Assembly (NCBI RefSeq): GCF_900155935.1
Contig: NZ_FTLW01000004.1
Location: 1 to 64,000 of the forward strand
DNA: 64,000 bases
Origin: Solilutibacter tolerans
Lineage (GTDB): Bacteria; Pseudomonadota; Gammaproteobacteria; Xanthomonadales; Xanthomonadaceae
Direction: 5' to 3'
Numbering within the stretch: the stretch's first letter is position 1; each line of letters starts with the position of its first letter. Shown piece by piece: positions 36,319 through 45,677 of the stretch. A model generated the notes under the pieces. The model was not told the origin of the DNA. It ran no database searches and worked only from the letters and a program-made list of their open reading frames with translations. A program made the translations under genes and the position numbers.

Positions 36319-38289
36319 ATGCTGCAAGCACTACGCGACAAATCCAGTGGCTGGGTGGCCACTGTCATCCTTGGCCTGTTGATCGTGCCGTTCGCCTTGT
36401 TCGGCGTCAGTGACTACATGACCGGCAGCTCGGAGAATTTTGCTGCGCGCATCCAGTCGCCGCCGTCCTGGTGGAAGTCCGCACCGTCGTTCTGGCCGGT
36501 ATCGGTGTTCTGGGACGATGAAGAAATCAGCGTGCAGGAATATCGCCAGCGCGTTGAGCTGGTGCGTCAGCAACAACGCGCGGAGCAGGGCGACGCCTTC
36601 GACAACAAGGCGTTCGAATCGGTCGACAACAAGCGCAAGATTCTTGAGTCGATGATCGACGAGCGTTTGATGCGTCTGGCCGCGGTCGATGCCAACATCC
36701 AAGTCGCGGATGCCAGCGTGCGTCGTGAGATCGAGAAGATCCCGGAATTTCAAGTCGATGGCCGCTTCAACCAGCAGAAGTACGTCTCCGTGCTTTCCAG
36801 CCTGAGCCCCCCGCGTACGCCCGTGCAGTTCGAACAAGACCTGCGCAACGATTTGCAGCGCAATGCACTGGTCGGTCGCGCTGCTTTGTCGGCGTTCACC
36901 TCCAAATCCGAAGGTGATCGGATGTTGGCGCTGTGGTTTGAGCAGCGTGATGTCAGCGTGGTACGCATTCCGATGGCGCCTGACTCCGCGCCGGTATCCG
37001 ATGCCGATATCGCCGCATGGCACAAATCGCATGCCAGCGAATACCTCGCGCCGGAGACGGTGACACTGGAATACATCGATGTCGAAGCGGCCAAATTGCC
37101 GCCGGCTCCCGTCAATGAAGCAGACCTGCGCGCGCGCTATGCCGCCGAGCAGGAAAAATATGGCGAGGCCGAGCAGCGCAAGGTCGCACACATCCTGATC
37201 CCGGTTGATGCATCAGCGGATGCTGCTTCGCAAAAAGCCGCGCAGGACAAGGCAGCGGCGCTGGCCCAGCAAGCCAATGGCGGTGCCGATTTCGCGGCCC
37301 TCGCACGCACCAACTCGGGTGACCCTGGCTCGAAGGCGCAGGGCGGTGACCTGGGCTGGATCACGCGCGGCAGCGGCATGCCCAAGCCGTTCGAAGATGC
37401 TGTCTTCGCCTTGCAGGCGAATCAGGTGAGCGCACCGGTAAAGACCGATTTTGGCTGGCACGTGATCAAGCTGGGTGAGGTCAAGGCTGGCACGCGAAAG
37501 TCTTTCGAAGAAGTCCGCGATCAAATCGAAGCCGAAGCCATCGCCGGCGCAGGCGAGCGCGCCTACAACGACATGCTTTCGGCCTTGGTCGATGATTTGA
37601 TGAAGAATCCTTCTGGCTTCGCGGAAGCGGCGGCCAAGCATGGCTTGACCGTGCAGAAGGTTGGACCGGTACCGAAGGGTGGTGGCGAAGGTATCGCGGC
37701 ATCGCCGGAAGTGCAGCGCGAGGCGTTCTCCGAGGCGCGCATCCAAGACGGCACGGCCAGCGACCCGATTGACGTCGGCACCGATCACAGCGTCTTGCTG
37801 CGCGTCGTGGCGCATACCCCTGAACGCCCGATTCCGCTTGCCGAAGTGCGCGAGCGTGTGATCGCCGACATCCGCGCCGATCGTGCCAGCAAGGCAGCGT
37901 CCTCCGCTGCCAAAACGATGGTGGCGGCGACCGGCAAGGGCGAAGATCTGGCTGCATTGGCCGCAGCGCGCAGCCTGGCGGTCGAGCCCTTCAAGGGGGT
38001 GACCCGCAACGTGCCCGCACCGACACCGGAAGCCACCAAGGCGATCTTCGCCGTCCCGCGTCCACAGCAAGGCAAGGTGTCTGCCGGCTCCGTGGTGTTG
38101 CCGGATGGCAGCTGGATGGTGTTCCGCATCGATGCAGCGACCCCTGCCAATCCGGCCGAGGTGCCCGCAGCCCAGCTGGCCGGGATGCGCCAGCAGCTGT
38201 CTTCGGCAGCTGCCGAGCAGACGGCGAAGTCCTACATCGCCGAGCTGCGCAAATCGCGCAAGATCCGCGTCGTCGAGACCCAGCTTTAA
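36319..38289 (+). CDS. ppiD: periplasmic folding chaperone / peptidyl-prolyl isomerase PpiD
   Basis: PpiD (656 residues) is anchored in the inner membrane and helps newly exported proteins fold. A short cytoplasmic start ([14 protein letters not shown]) precedes one membrane helix (about 15-33). The SurA-type N-terminal chaperone region (about 60-200) holds [35 protein letters not shown] parvulin (PPIC) domain lies at about 285-385 ([42 protein letters not shown]). The C-terminal region contains a second degenerate parvulin-like part. It follows hupB and two tRNA genes, a conserved gammaproteobacterial arrangement. A shared bidirectional terminator separates it from fabI. Confidence 0.94.
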   Translation: MLQALRDKSSGWVATVILGLLIVPFALFGVSDYMTGSSENFAARIQSPPSWWKSAPSFWPVSVFWDDEEISVQEYRQRVELVRQQQRAEQGDAFDNKAFESVDNKRKILESMIDERLMRLAAVDANIQVADASVRREIEKIPEFQVDGRFNQQKYVSVLSSLSPPRTPVQFEQDLRNDLQRNALVGRAALSAFTSKSEGDRMLALWFEQRDVSVVRIPMAPDSAPVSDADIAAWHKSHASEYLAPETVTLEYIDVEAAKLPPAPVNEADLRARYAAEQEKYGEAEQRKVAHILIPVDASADAASQKAAQDKAAALAQQANGGADFAALARTNSGDPGSKAQGGDLGWITRGSGMPKPFEDAVFALQANQVSAPVKTDFGWHVIKLGEVKAGTRKSFEEVRDQIEAEAIAGAGERAYNDMLSALVDDLMKNPSGFAEAAAKHGLTVQKVGPVPKGGGEGIAASPEVQREAFSEARIQDGTASDPIDVGTDHSVLLRVVAHTPERPIPLAEVRERVIADIRADRASKAASSAAKTMVAATGKGEDLAALAAARSLAVEPFKGVTRNVPAPTPEATKAIFAVPRPQQGKVSAGSVVLPDGSWMVFRIDAATPANPAEVPAAQLAGMRQQLSSAAAEQTAKSYIAELRKSRKIRVVETQL

Positions 38290-38315
38290 ACTGCAGCGCA
38301 GCGACATCGCACAAC

Positions 38316-38343
38316 AAAAAGCCCGGCACATGCCGGGCTTTTT
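38316..38343. terminator. bidirectional terminator between ppiD and fabI
   Basis: AAAAAGCCCGGCA, CA, TGCCGGGCTTTTT is symmetrical, with T-tracts on both strands, and serves the two convergent genes. Confidence 0.92.
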
Positions 38344-38365
38344 CATTCGCAGCGAGGATGCGTAC

Positions 38366-39157
38366 TTAGTCGTTCAAGCCGGTCATACCAAGGATGTTGT
38401 AGCCCGAATCGACATAAGTCACTTCGCCGGTAACGGCGCTGGCGAGATCCGAGCACAGGAATGCGGCGACGTTGCCGACTTCCTCGATGGTCACCGTGCG
38501 GCGCATCGGGGCGTTCTCCTCGACATGGCCGAGGATCTTGCGGAAGCCGCCGATGCCGGCCGCGGCCAGCGTCTTGATCGGGCCGGCCGAGACCGCGTTC
38601 ACGCGGATGCCTTCCGGGCCCAGGTTGTAGGCGAGGTAGCGCACGGTCGCCTCCAGGCTCGCCTTGGCCACGCCCATCACGTTGTAGCCCTGCAGCGCGC
38701 GTTCCGCGCCGAGGTAGGACAGGGTGAGGATGGCACCGTTGCGGCCGGCCATCATCGGGCGGGCGGCGGCGGAGAGCGCGGCCAGCGAATAGGCCGAGAT
38801 GTCGTGCGCGATGGCGAAGTTCTCGCGGGTCAGGCCGTCGAGGAACTGGCCGGCAATTGCTTCACGCGGCGCATAGGCGATCGCGTGAACCAGGATGTCG
38901 AAGCCGTCACCCCAGGGGCCGCTGAGGGCTTCGAAGCACTCCATGATCTGCGCGTCTGAGGTCACATCCAGCGGGAGGACGATGTCGCTGCCGAACTCCG
39001 CCGCCGCGGCTTCCACGCGGGACTTCAGCTTTTCGTTCAGGTAGGTGAAGGCGAGTTCGGCGCCTTCGCGATGCATCGCTTCGGCGATGCCGCTGGCGAT
39101 CGAACGTTCGCTGGCGATGCCGGTGATGAGAGCGCGCTTGCCTTGCAGGAAACCCAT
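38366..39157 (-). CDS. fabI: enoyl-[acyl-carrier-protein] reductase FabI
   Basis: FabI (263 residues) carries out the last step of each fatty-acid elongation cycle with NADH and is the target of triclosan. It is a short-chain dehydrogenase with the FabI-type cofactor start [23 protein letters not shown]. The catalytic residues are Tyr148 ([24 protein letters not shown]), Tyr158 and Lys165, spaced as in E. coli Fab[25 protein letters not shown] is the substrate loop. It is separate from the main fab cluster at 57-62 kb. Some Xanthomonas strains rely on FabV instead, so its presence matters for species-level inference. Confidence 0.96.
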   Translation of the reverse strand: MGFLQGKRALITGIASERSIASGIAEAMHREGAELAFTYLNEKLKSRVEAAAAEFGSDIVLPLDVTSDAQIMECFEALSGPWGDGFDILVHAIAYAPREAIAGQFLDGLTRENFAIAHDISAYSLAALSAAARPMMAGRNGAILTLSYLGAERALQGYNVMGVAKASLEATVRYLAYNLGPEGIRVNAVSAGPIKTLAAAGIGGFRKILGHVEENAPMRRTVTIEEVGNVAAFLCSDLASAVTGEVTYVDSGYNILGMTGLND

Positions 39158-39201
39158 GCTGTGTTCCGTTCTATCTGGGGATGAGGCGTACAGTTTGCCC
39201 G

Positions 39202-40350
39202 TCAGTGGGCAGGCGCGTCGAGCTTCAGCACCATACCGGGGCGTAGTGCGCTGGCCTTGTCGAGGCTATTTCGACGCAGTAATTCGTTCACGCTAAGGCC
39301 GTGCCGCTTGGCGATGGCCCACCAGGAATCGCCCTTGGCAACGATGTAGCTGCCGTTGGTTGTGGGGGTGTCAGGTGCGCTGGCCTGCGTTTGAGGCGAA
39401 GAGAGCGGCTCGCTCGGGGCGGAGGTGACTGCGCTGGTGCCGGCCGCGCCGCGCATCGGGGCGAGCAGCTTCGGTGCCTGCTTGCCGTTCTTGATCGGCC
39501 CGCGTGCGAGGGCGGGGTTCAAACGCTTGAGTAAAGCTGGGTCCAGTTGGCGAGCGCGGGCCCAGTCATCTAGGCTGCCTGCGCCTTCTTCGACGACCTC
39601 AGCGGTCAGGATCGGTACGGGCCTGTCCAGTGATTCCATCCACTGCTTGCGGTCATCGGCTTGCTCGATGAGGCAGGAGATCGCGTGCAGCTTTTCGACA
39701 TAAGCGCGGGTGAGTGCAGGCACGCCCTGGATCTTGTCTGCATCCGCCTTGCGCTGCGACATGCCGCTGCGTTTGATCGCGCCGATGACGCGATATTCGC
39801 CCGCGTTGTAGCCCATGATCGCCACGCGCCAATTGCCGCCAAACATGCTGTGCAGGATTTTGAAGTAACGTACCGCCGCTCGGGTGGATTCGACCACCGA
39901 ATAGCGGCCGTCGTAGCCCGAGCGCATGGTGATGCCTTGGTTGCGCGCGGTGAGGCCGATGAACTGCCACATGCCTGCGGGTCCGGCGCTGCTGCGTGCA
40001 GACGGGTTGTAACGACTTTCGATCACCGGTACCAACGCGTATTCGGTCGGCAAGCCGGCCTTGATGAATTCATCGACTACGTAACCAAACAAAGCGAGCA
40101 GTTCGTCATCGTCTTTGGTCATGCGCTTGGGCATGGCGGCGTAATGCGCGCGCCAGCGTGCGCTGGCATTGCTGCATTCGGGCTCGGCCAGGTTCGCGCG
40201 GAAGCGTTTGTGGATGTCCAGGCCGCTGCGGGTGACGATGCTCGGGTTGTGTCCGGCCATTGTGGATTTGCCGGCATCGGCGGCAAAAGCGGGCAACGAT
40301 GCGCAGGCCATCGCAAGACCCAGCGCAGCGATGGTGGAGGACAGCCTCAT
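39202..40350 (-). CDS. lytic murein transglycosylase with LysM domain (MltD-like)
   Basis: This 382-residue exported enzyme cleaves peptidoglycan glycan strands. A signal peptide covers residues 1-23 ([23 protein letters not shown]). The SLT domain has its catalytic Glu in [29 protein letters not shown] near residue 110 and the loop [20 protein letters not shown] low-complexity linker rich in Ser, Pro and Thr precedes a C-terminal LysM module ([27 protein letters not shown], about 332-380). MltD of E. coli has a similar order but more LysM repeats. The ATG overlaps the gloB stop (ATGA). The association with gloB resembles the mltD-gloB neighbourhood of E. coli. Confidence 0.92.
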   Translation of the reverse strand: MRLSSTIAALGLAMACASLPAFAADAGKSTMAGHNPSIVTRSGLDIHKRFRANLAEPECSNASARWRAHYAAMPKRMTKDDDELLALFGYVVDEFIKAGLPTEYALVPVIESRYNPSARSSAGPAGMWQFIGLTARNQGITMRSGYDGRYSVVESTRAAVRYFKILHSMFGGNWRVAIMGYNAGEYRVIGAIKRSGMSQRKADADKIQGVPALTRAYVEKLHAISCLIEQADDRKQWMESLDRPVPILTAEVVEEGAGSLDDWARARQLDPALLKRLNPALARGPIKNGKQAPKLLAPMRGAAGTSAVTSAPSEPLSSPQTQASAPDTPTTNGSYIVAKGDSWWAIAKRHGLSVNELLRRNSLDKASALRPGMVLKLDAPAH

Positions 40351-41138
40351 TCGCGAAATCCGTCCTTCCAGCCACGTAGCGCGGCGAATGTCGCATCGCG
40401 GTCGGTCAGGGCATGGCCCAGATGCGAGCTGAGCGTTGCCAGTAATTCGCCATCGTCCAGACGCAGAAAAGGGTTGCATGCGCGTTCATCCGATAAACGG
40501 GAAGGGAGCGTGGGCTTACCAGCTTCACGCTGCGCACGCGCCTCGCGGATGCGCGCTGCCAGAGCTGTGTTGCGTGGCATCAGGTGTTGAGCGAAGGCCG
40601 CATTGGATAGCGTGTATTCGTGCGCGCAGCAGACCTGTGTGTCATCGGATAAGGCAGCGAGGCGGTCCAGGGAGGCGCGCATTGTTGCCGCATCACCTTC
40701 GAACATGCGCCCGCAGCCCAGGCTGAAGAGTGCATCGCCGCAGAACAGCAGGCCATGACCGTGATAGGCGATGTGGCTTCGGGTGTGACCGTGCACTTCG
40801 ATGACATTGAAACGGTACGCATCGACATCGACCACATCTCCGGCTGACACGCGCTGGGTGGCGAAGGGAATGCGCGGCTCATGTGGCGCGATGACCGGCG
40901 TGTTGGGCCAGCGCTCCAGGAGCGCCGCCACGCCGCCGATGTGGTCGTCGTGATGGTGGGTGAGCAGGATCGCGGTGAGCGAGGCCGCATTGCCAAAGCG
41001 TTCAAGGATGGGCGTTGCATCGCCCGGATCGACCAATAGCGGCCCATGCGTGCCCGGCAGCCACCAGAGGTAGTTGTCAGCGAAAGCGGGCAGGGGCGGA
41101 GGCGGCGATATCAAGGGCTGACGATACGGGTCCGGCAC
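40347..41138 (-). CDS. gloB: hydroxyacylglutathione hydrolase (glyoxalase II)
   Basis: GloB (263 residues) hydrolyses S-lactoylglutathione, the second step of methylglyoxal detoxification. The metallo-beta-lactamase fold shows THHHDDHIGGV near residue 58, VHGHTRSHIAYHG near 117 and GDALFSLGCGRMFEG near 132. The C-terminal glyoxalase II domain carries CCAHEYTLSNAAFA and the substrate-binding KPTLPSRLSDERACNPFLR. The start codon is GTG at 41138. It is coupled to the transglycosylase gene by ATGA and diverges from the methyltransferase-like gene with only 15 bases between. Confidence 0.95.
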   Translation of the reverse strand: MPDPYRQPLISPPPPLPAFADNYLWWLPGTHGPLLVDPGDATPILERFGNAASLTAILLTHHHDDHIGGVAALLERWPNTPVIAPHEPRIPFATQRVSAGDVVDVDAYRFNVIEVHGHTRSHIAYHGHGLLFCGDALFSLGCGRMFEGDAATMRASLDRLAALSDDTQVCCAHEYTLSNAAFAQHLMPRNTALAARIREARAQREAGKPTLPSRLSDERACNPFLRLDDGELLATLSSHLGHALTDRDATFAALRGWKDGFRE

Positions 41139-41153
41139 GTAGAATGGGCGACG

Positions 41154-41798
41154 ATGCCTGCCCTAGTCACCGCCCGTCAACCTGATGCGCCGCCGGACTG
41201 GTTCGCCAGCGAACACGGCCTGGCTCTGGCCATGAGCGAGTTGCCCAGCCTGCACGCGGCTATTTCGGCCCGTCCTGGCTTGCCGTGGCTGGCTTTCAGC
41301 GCGTTGTCGCGTCCCAGTGCCATCGATCAGCCGCACGGGCTGTGGCTGCGTGCTGGTGGGCGTGGCTGGATAGGGGATGTGGCCTGTGGCGAGGCTCTGC
41401 CGCTGGCGAGTGAATCGATCGGCGGCATCATCGTCCAACATGTGGAAAGTGATGAGATCGAACCTTGGCTTGAAGAATGTGTGCGGGTGCTGGTGCCGGG
41501 CGGGCGGCTGTCGGTGTTCGAATTGAACCCACTATCGCCGTACCGTGGGCATTGGCAAGGCGAAGGGGTGTCCGGGCGTGAGCCGGTCACCTGGCGTCGT
41601 CGCCTCAAACGCGCAGGGCTGGCACCTGAGCCGGTCGCGCAGGGCCTGGGTCCGCGTTGGCGAAACCGCATCGATAGCGAGTTGCAGTTGGGGGCTGGTG
41701 CGCGCGCGGTCTATCTGTTGGCCGCGGAAAAGCGCCGTATGCCGATGACGATGAAGCGTGTGCCCGCGCTGGGCCCGGCGGTGGGCGACGCTCTATGA
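41154..41798 (+). CDS. SAM-dependent methyltransferase-like protein
   Basis: This 214-residue protein looks like a class I methyltransferase in its second half: [25 protein letters not shown] is the post-motif II/III strand typical of the fold. The glycine-rich motif I is poorly preserved ([20 protein letters not shown]), so cofactor binding is uncertain. It lies between gloB and rnhA, where E. coli yafS, a predicted methyltransferase, also lies, which supports the call. TAGAAT (41140-41145) lies eight bases before the ATG with no Shine-Dalgarno sequence. It overlaps rnhA by ATGA. Confidence 0.75.
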   Translation: MPALVTARQPDAPPDWFASEHGLALAMSELPSLHAAISARPGLPWLAFSALSRPSAIDQPHGLWLRAGGRGWIGDVACGEALPLASESIGGIIVQHVESDEIEPWLEECVRVLVPGGRLSVFELNPLSPYRGHWQGEGVSGREPVTWRRRLKRAGLAPEPVAQGLGPRWRNRIDSELQLGAGARAVYLLAAEKRRMPMTMKRVPALGPAVGDAL

Positions 41799-42256
41799 CG
41801 GCGGCGAAGAAGGCCGTCGAGGCGCATACCGATGGCGCGTGTCTGGGCAATCCCGGTCCTGGTGGCTGGGGCGTGTTGCTGCGCTACGGCGCGCGCGAGC
41901 GCGAGCTCTCCGGCGGCGAGCCTGACACCACCAACAACCGGATGGAGTTGATGGCGGCGATCCAGGCGCTGGAAACGTTGACCGAAGCCTGCGACGTCAC
42001 CCTCTATACCGATTCGAAATACGTGCAGCAGGGTATATCTCAGTGGCTGCCGAACTGGATCCGGCGCGGCTGGAAGACTGCGGGCGGCGCGCCGGTGAAA
42101 AACCAGGACCTGTGGGAGCGCCTCAACGCCGCGGCGAAGCGACATCACATTGATTGGCGCTGGGTGAAGGGCCATGCGGGCGATCCGGACAATGAGCGAG
42201 TCGATGGCTTGGCGCGCGACGCTGCCATCGCGATCAAGGAACAAGGGAAAGTTTGA
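41795..42256 (+). CDS. rnhA: ribonuclease HI
   Basis: RNase HI (153 residues) degrades RNA in RNA-DNA hybrids. The acidic active site is visible: Asp13 ([16 protein letters not shown]), Glu51 ([10 protein letters not shown]), Asp near 73 ([12 protein letters not shown]) and the C-terminal Asp in [19 protein letters not shown]. The basic handle [23 protein letters not shown] is complete. It is linked to the upstream gene by ATGA and to dnaQ by TGATG, giving the rnhA-dnaQ pair known from many Proteobacteria. Confidence 0.97.
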   Translation: MTAAKKAVEAHTDGACLGNPGPGGWGVLLRYGARERELSGGEPDTTNNRMELMAAIQALETLTEACDVTLYTDSKYVQQGISQWLPNWIRRGWKTAGGAPVKNQDLWERLNAAAKRHHIDWRWVKGHAGDPDNERVDGLARDAAIAIKEQGKV

Positions 42257-42987
42257 TGCGACAAATCGTGCTGGATACCGAAACCACGGGTCTTGAATGG
42301 CGCAAAGGCAATCGCGTGGTGGAAATCGGCTGCGTGGAGTTGATCGAGCGAAGGCCGACTGGAAATCACTTCCATCACTACCTCAACCCGGATCGCGAGT
42401 TCGAGCAGGGCGCGCAGGAAGTGACTGGGCTCACTACCGAGTTTCTTGCCGACAAGCCGCGTTTCGAAAACGTGGTCGATGAGTTTCTCGACTATATCGA
42501 TGGCGCCGAATTAATCATTCATAACGCCAGCTTCGATATCGGGTTCCTAGACAATGAGCTGTCGCTGGTTGGGGCATCACGTGGGCGCATCAGCGATCGC
42601 GCCACGGTCACCGATACCTTGGAGATGGCGCGACATCGTTATCCTGGTCAGCGCAATTCGCTGGATGCGTTGTGCAGGCGATTGGGCGTGGATAACGCAC
42701 ATCGACAACTCCACGGCGCGCTACTCGATGCGCAGCTGCTCGCCGATGTTTACCTGGCGATGACCAGCGGCCAGAGCGAGATCGGTTTCGACGCGCTGAC
42801 TGCGGAAGCCGACGCCAACCAAGCCGATGCCGCGGCAGAAGCATTGGCTGCGCAAGTCGCGGCGTCGGGCCCACGGCCGCGCGTGATAGTCAGCGGTGAC
42901 GAGCGCACCGCGCATGAGGCGCGGCTGGATGCGATCGGCAAGAAGCTGGACGACAAACCCGTGCTGTGGCGGGTGCTGGCAAGCTGA
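42256..42987 (+). CDS. dnaQ: DNA polymerase III epsilon subunit (proofreading exonuclease)
   Basis: DnaQ (243 residues) is the 3'-5' exonuclease of the replicative polymerase. The DEDDh motifs are ExoI RQIVLDTETTGLEWRKGNRVVEIG, ExoII IIHNASFDIGFLDNEL and ExoIII HRQLHGALLDAQLLADVYLAM. The C-terminal tail after residue about 185 (polymerase-binding region) is Ala/Glu-rich. I chose ATG 42256 (TGATG overlap with rnhA); TTG one codon earlier is possible. Confidence 0.96.
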   Translation: MRQIVLDTETTGLEWRKGNRVVEIGCVELIERRPTGNHFHHYLNPDREFEQGAQEVTGLTTEFLADKPRFENVVDEFLDYIDGAELIIHNASFDIGFLDNELSLVGASRGRISDRATVTDTLEMARHRYPGQRNSLDALCRRLGVDNAHRQLHGALLDAQLLADVYLAMTSGQSEIGFDALTAEADANQADAAAEALAAQVAASGPRPRVIVSGDERTAHEARLDAIGKKLDDKPVLWRVLAS

Positions 42988-43002
42988 CGAATGGTTGCTG
43001 CC

Positions 43003-43707
43003 TTAGTGGCAGCGCAGTACCAATACCGTGATGTTGTCGCTGCCGCCGTTGTCGAGCGCGGCGGCGACCAGTGTGTCCGCGCTCTCCTGCGCGGTGAGGC
43101 CAGGGCGGGCGAGGATCTCAGCGATGGCCGCATCGTCCACTTCCTCGGTCAGGCCATCACTGCACAACAAAAGCTGCATGCCCGAGGTAAATGCGCCGGT
43201 CAGCTGCTCGATATCCATATGCGCGGGATCGGTCACCCCGAGCGCCTGCGTCACCACTTTGCGTTGCGGGTGCTTGCGCGCTTCCTCCACCCCCAGCGTG
43301 CCTTGCGCGATCAGCTCTTGCACATAGCTGTGATCGTGCGAGAGCTGCACCAAGCGCCCGGCGTGCCAGAGATAGGCGCGACTATCGCCGACCCAAGCTA
43401 CTTCGAAACGCGGGCCTTGCACGCGCGCGGCAACCATCGTCGTGCCCATCGGCAGGGCGTCGCGGCGGCCACGTGGGCTGCGCAGGATGTCCTCGCCGGC
43501 GATGCGGATGGCCTGGGTCAGCGGGGTGCCGTCGCGGACTTCGCGCACCACGGACTCACGGGCGATCGCACTCGCCACCTCGCCATATTCATGCCCGCCC
43601 ATACCGTCGGCGACCAGCCAGAGGCCAAGCCCGCCATCGCCGTGGTAGGTGTCCTCATTGAGCTGCCTGCGCAGTCCGGGATGGGTGATGTGGCCGAATT
43701 CGATCAT
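43003..43707 (-). CDS. PP2C-family serine/threonine protein phosphatase
   Basis: This 234-residue metal-dependent phosphatase resembles Stp/PppA. The PP2C motifs are present: RRQLNEDTYHG, LWLVADGMGGHEYGEVAS, MGTTMVAARV, VAWVGDSRAYLWHAGRLVQLSHDHS, LLLCSDGLTEEV and GGSDNITVLVLR. The aspartates that bind the metals are intact. I chose ATG 43707; the upstream in-frame stretch is unrelated. No partner kinase or type VI secretion genes are nearby, so the target is unknown. It converges on dnaQ. Confidence 0.9.
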   Translation of the reverse strand: MIEFGHITHPGLRRQLNEDTYHGDGGLGLWLVADGMGGHEYGEVASAIARESVVREVRDGTPLTQAIRIAGEDILRSPRGRRDALPMGTTMVAARVQGPRFEVAWVGDSRAYLWHAGRLVQLSHDHSYVQELIAQGTLGVEEARKHPQRKVVTQALGVTDPAHMDIEQLTGAFTSGMQLLLCSDGLTEEVDDAAIAEILARPGLTAQESADTLVAAALDNGGSDNITVLVLRCH

Positions 43708-44017
43708 GCGGATGTTGTGTGGGAGGGTCCACGCATCATCGGGGTGACGTTGAGATTCGGCAAGTTGGGGGTTGGGATGTTGGTTCGGATGATGAGAAAG
43801 CATGCGCGAGCACGTCGGCCGGATAGAGCTGGCAGCGCAACCGCAATTGGGGAGAAGGGGGGGGCGCATCCATGTGCCGCACCTTCGCTGCGCGAAGGCG
43901 GCCTAGGGCCGTCTTAATTCGTTCAGACGAATTTGCCGAACCCCTGTCGGTTGTTCTCATCCATCCCATCACCGAATAAACAAAAAGGCACCCGCGAGGG
44001 GTGCCTTTTTGCTTGTC
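43708..44017. other. gene-free stretch with three palindromes and a terminator
   Basis: About 310 bases between the PP2C gene and tRNA-Ser hold no convincing ORF. Three compact inverted repeats cluster here: CCTTCGC/GCGAAGG (43882-43898), CGGCC/GGCCG (43899-43911) and AATTCGT/ACGAATT (43916-43933). The tRNA-Ser terminator follows at 43982-44010. The cluster could be a small structured RNA, an operator or decayed DNA. I see no promoter that decides. Confidence 0.4.
43982..44010 (-). terminator. terminator of tRNA-Ser (CGA), bidirectional
   Basis: AAAAAGGCACCC, loop GCGAG, GGGTGCCTTTTT. On the minus strand it lies eight bases after the tRNA 3' end. Confidence 0.9.
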
Positions 44018-44108
44018 TGGCGGAGAGGGGGGGATTCGAACCCCCGATACGCTATTAACGTATGCCTGATTTCGAGTCAGGTACATTCAACCACTCTGCC
44101 ACCTCTCC
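44018..44108 (-). tRNA. tRNA-Ser (CGA)
   Basis: A 91-base class II tRNA with encoded CCA and a long variable arm (ACGTTAATAGCGT region). The anticodon arm CCTGA-CTCGAAA-TCAGG gives anticodon CGA. Confidence 0.97.
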
Positions 44109-44127
44109 GGCGTGCAGCGAGCCGCAC

Positions 44128-44156
44128 ATGATACGGGGCGGTCGCGGGCGCCACAA
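44128..44156 (-). promoter_or_regulatory. sigma-70 promoter of tRNA-Ser (CGA)
   Basis: On the minus strand, TTGTGG (44156-44151), exactly 17 bases, then TATCAT (44133-44128), 19 bases before the tRNA 5' end. Confidence 0.7.
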
Positions 44157-44193
44157 GAGCCGCTAAACTGGCGTTTTCCCGTGGAGCCTGTCG

Positions 44194-44598
44194 ATGTCCG
44201 AGATTCTGGTGCCGGTGTCCTTCGGCGAGCTGCTGGACAAGATCGCCATCCTGCAGATCAAGTCCGAGCGCATGAGCGATGAAGCCAAGCTTGCCAACGT
44301 TCGCAACGAGCTGTCCGCGCTGGAGCGCACCTGGATGGCGCATCCGGCCGCCGGCCACAACATCGCCGAACTGCGCGCTGCGCTCAAGGCCGTTAACGAG
44401 CGCCTGTGGGTGATTGAAGACGACATCCGCATCAAGGAAAAGGCACAGGCCTTCGATGAAGAGTTCATCAAGCTTGCCCGCAGCGTCTACTTCGAGAATG
44501 ACGAGCGCGCGCGGATCAAAAAGGACATCAACCTGGCGCTGGGCTCATCCTACGTCGAGGAAAAATCGTACGAGGATTACCGCGCACCCAAGGTCTGA
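44194..44598 (+). CDS. DUF6165 family protein
   Basis: This 134-residue protein begins MSEILVPVSFGELLDKIAILQIKSERM, the start typical of DUF6165. It is rich in charged helices (residues about 25-100, heptad-like) and ends in a short basic/acidic tail. No catalytic motif is evident. Family members often lie beside glycan and LPS genes, as here next to a heptosyltransferase, so an accessory role in LPS synthesis is possible but not shown. A -10-like TAAACT lies at 44164-44169, and GGAG stands before the ATG. Its last 22 bases overlap the convergent heptosyltransferase gene. Confidence 0.8.
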   Translation: MSEILVPVSFGELLDKIAILQIKSERMSDEAKLANVRNELSALERTWMAHPAAGHNIAELRAALKAVNERLWVIEDDIRIKEKAQAFDEEFIKLARSVYFENDERARIKKDINLALGSSYVEEKSYEDYRAPKV

Positions 44599-45656
44599 TC
44601 GGCCCGATAGCGCTCGAAGGCCGCAATGGCGTCATCGACCGTCACCAGGTCCATGACGTCGTCGAACTCGATCTTCGTGCCCCACTTGAGCTCGCCGGCC
44701 GGCTTGCCGAGGAATTTGCGCGCCGCATCGTCATAACGGTCCACGCAATAGCGCACATCCGAATACGGTCCGCTGCGCAGCGGATTGCTGGCGGCGTGCA
44801 GGCCCAACACCTTGGTACCCATTGCATTGGCGATATGCATGGGGCCGGAGTCCGGAGTCACCAGCAGGTCAGCACGTGACAGCAGCGCGGGCAGTTGCTT
44901 GAGCGTGTCCTTGCCGATGAGGTCTTGCGGCGCCAGCTCCATCTTCGCCATGATCGCATCGCCCAGCTCACGCTCCAGATCGCTGCGGCCGCCGCACAGC
45001 ACCACCCGCCAGCCTTCCGCGGCGGCGTGGTTGGCGAGCTCCGCATAGCGCTCGGGCCGCCAGTTGCGGCGCACGTGGCTGGAGGCCGGTGAAATCATCA
45101 GCACCGGCCGACCATCGTCCGGCCATTGCGCGCGAGCCCAGTCGAAGGCCTCGGCAGGCACAGGCATGTCCCACACGACTTCCGCCTGCCTGAGCCCGAG
45201 TGGCTCGCAGAAGCTGCCGATGGCATCCAACACATGGATGCCAGGCTGATCCGGAATGCGCGTGTTGATGAAGAGACCGTGCAAGTCCTTGCTGCGCGAT
45301 TTGTCGTAGCCCACGCGCAATTTGGCTGGGATGAAGGCTGACAGTAGATTTGCGCGCGCCGCGACCTGCATCTGCAACAAGACGTCGAAACGCTTGCGCT
45401 TGCCCAGTCGTGCTTTGAGTGCCTTGCGCAGCGCCCACATGCCTCCAAGGCCGCTTTTCTTGTCGTATTCGACGAAATGCACGCCGGGCAGGCCATCCAG
45501 CAGGCGATGCTCGCCCTTGCCGATCACCCAAGTGATCTCCACCTCGGGCCAGGCCGCGCGCAAGCTGCGGATCAGCGGTAGCACATGGGTCACATCACCA
45601 AGCGCTGACAGGCGCAGCAGGCAGACCGATTGCGGGGGGGCAGGGCTCGTATTCAC
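44577..45656 (-). CDS. GT9-family heptosyltransferase
   Basis: This 359-residue glycosyltransferase of family 9 probably adds heptose (or another sugar) to the LPS inner core. The N-terminus SVCLLRLSALGDVTHVLPLIRSLRAAWP is the family signature. The C-terminal domain has MISPASSHVRRNWRPERYAELAN, VVLCGGRSDLERELG and the donor-binding loop LVTPDSGPMHIANAMGTKVLGLHAASNPLRSGP. The start is GTG 45656, supported by a TAACAA box five bases upstream and by the adjacent divergent kdkA. The 3' end overlaps the DUF6165 gene by 22 bases on the opposite strand. The kdkA neighbour supports an LPS-core role; which heptose position is modified cannot be told. Confidence 0.9.
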   Translation of the reverse strand: MNTSPAPPQSVCLLRLSALGDVTHVLPLIRSLRAAWPEVEITWVIGKGEHRLLDGLPGVHFVEYDKKSGLGGMWALRKALKARLGKRKRFDVLLQMQVAARANLLSAFIPAKLRVGYDKSRSKDLHGLFINTRIPDQPGIHVLDAIGSFCEPLGLRQAEVVWDMPVPAEAFDWARAQWPDDGRPVLMISPASSHVRRNWRPERYAELANHAAAEGWRVVLCGGRSDLERELGDAIMAKMELAPQDLIGKDTLKQLPALLSRADLLVTPDSGPMHIANAMGTKVLGLHAASNPLRSGPYSDVRYCVDRYDDAARKFLGKPAGELKWGTKIEFDDVMDLVTVDDAIAAFERYRADQTLGAR

Positions 45657-45677
45657 GTGGATTGTTAGACTCGGGTC
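45657..45677. promoter_or_regulatory. 21-base divergent promoter between heptosyltransferase and kdkA
   Basis: On plus, TAGACT (45666-45671, preceded by TG-T) stands six bases before the kdkA ATG. On minus, TAACAA stands five bases before the GTG of the heptosyltransferase. The two -10 boxes overlap, so the two leaderless transcripts may compete for RNA polymerase. Confidence 0.5.

Noticed and set aside
37213-38346. 377-residue minus-strand ORF opposite ppiD
   Set aside because: It is a shadow frame crossing the bidirectional terminator, which a real gene would not.
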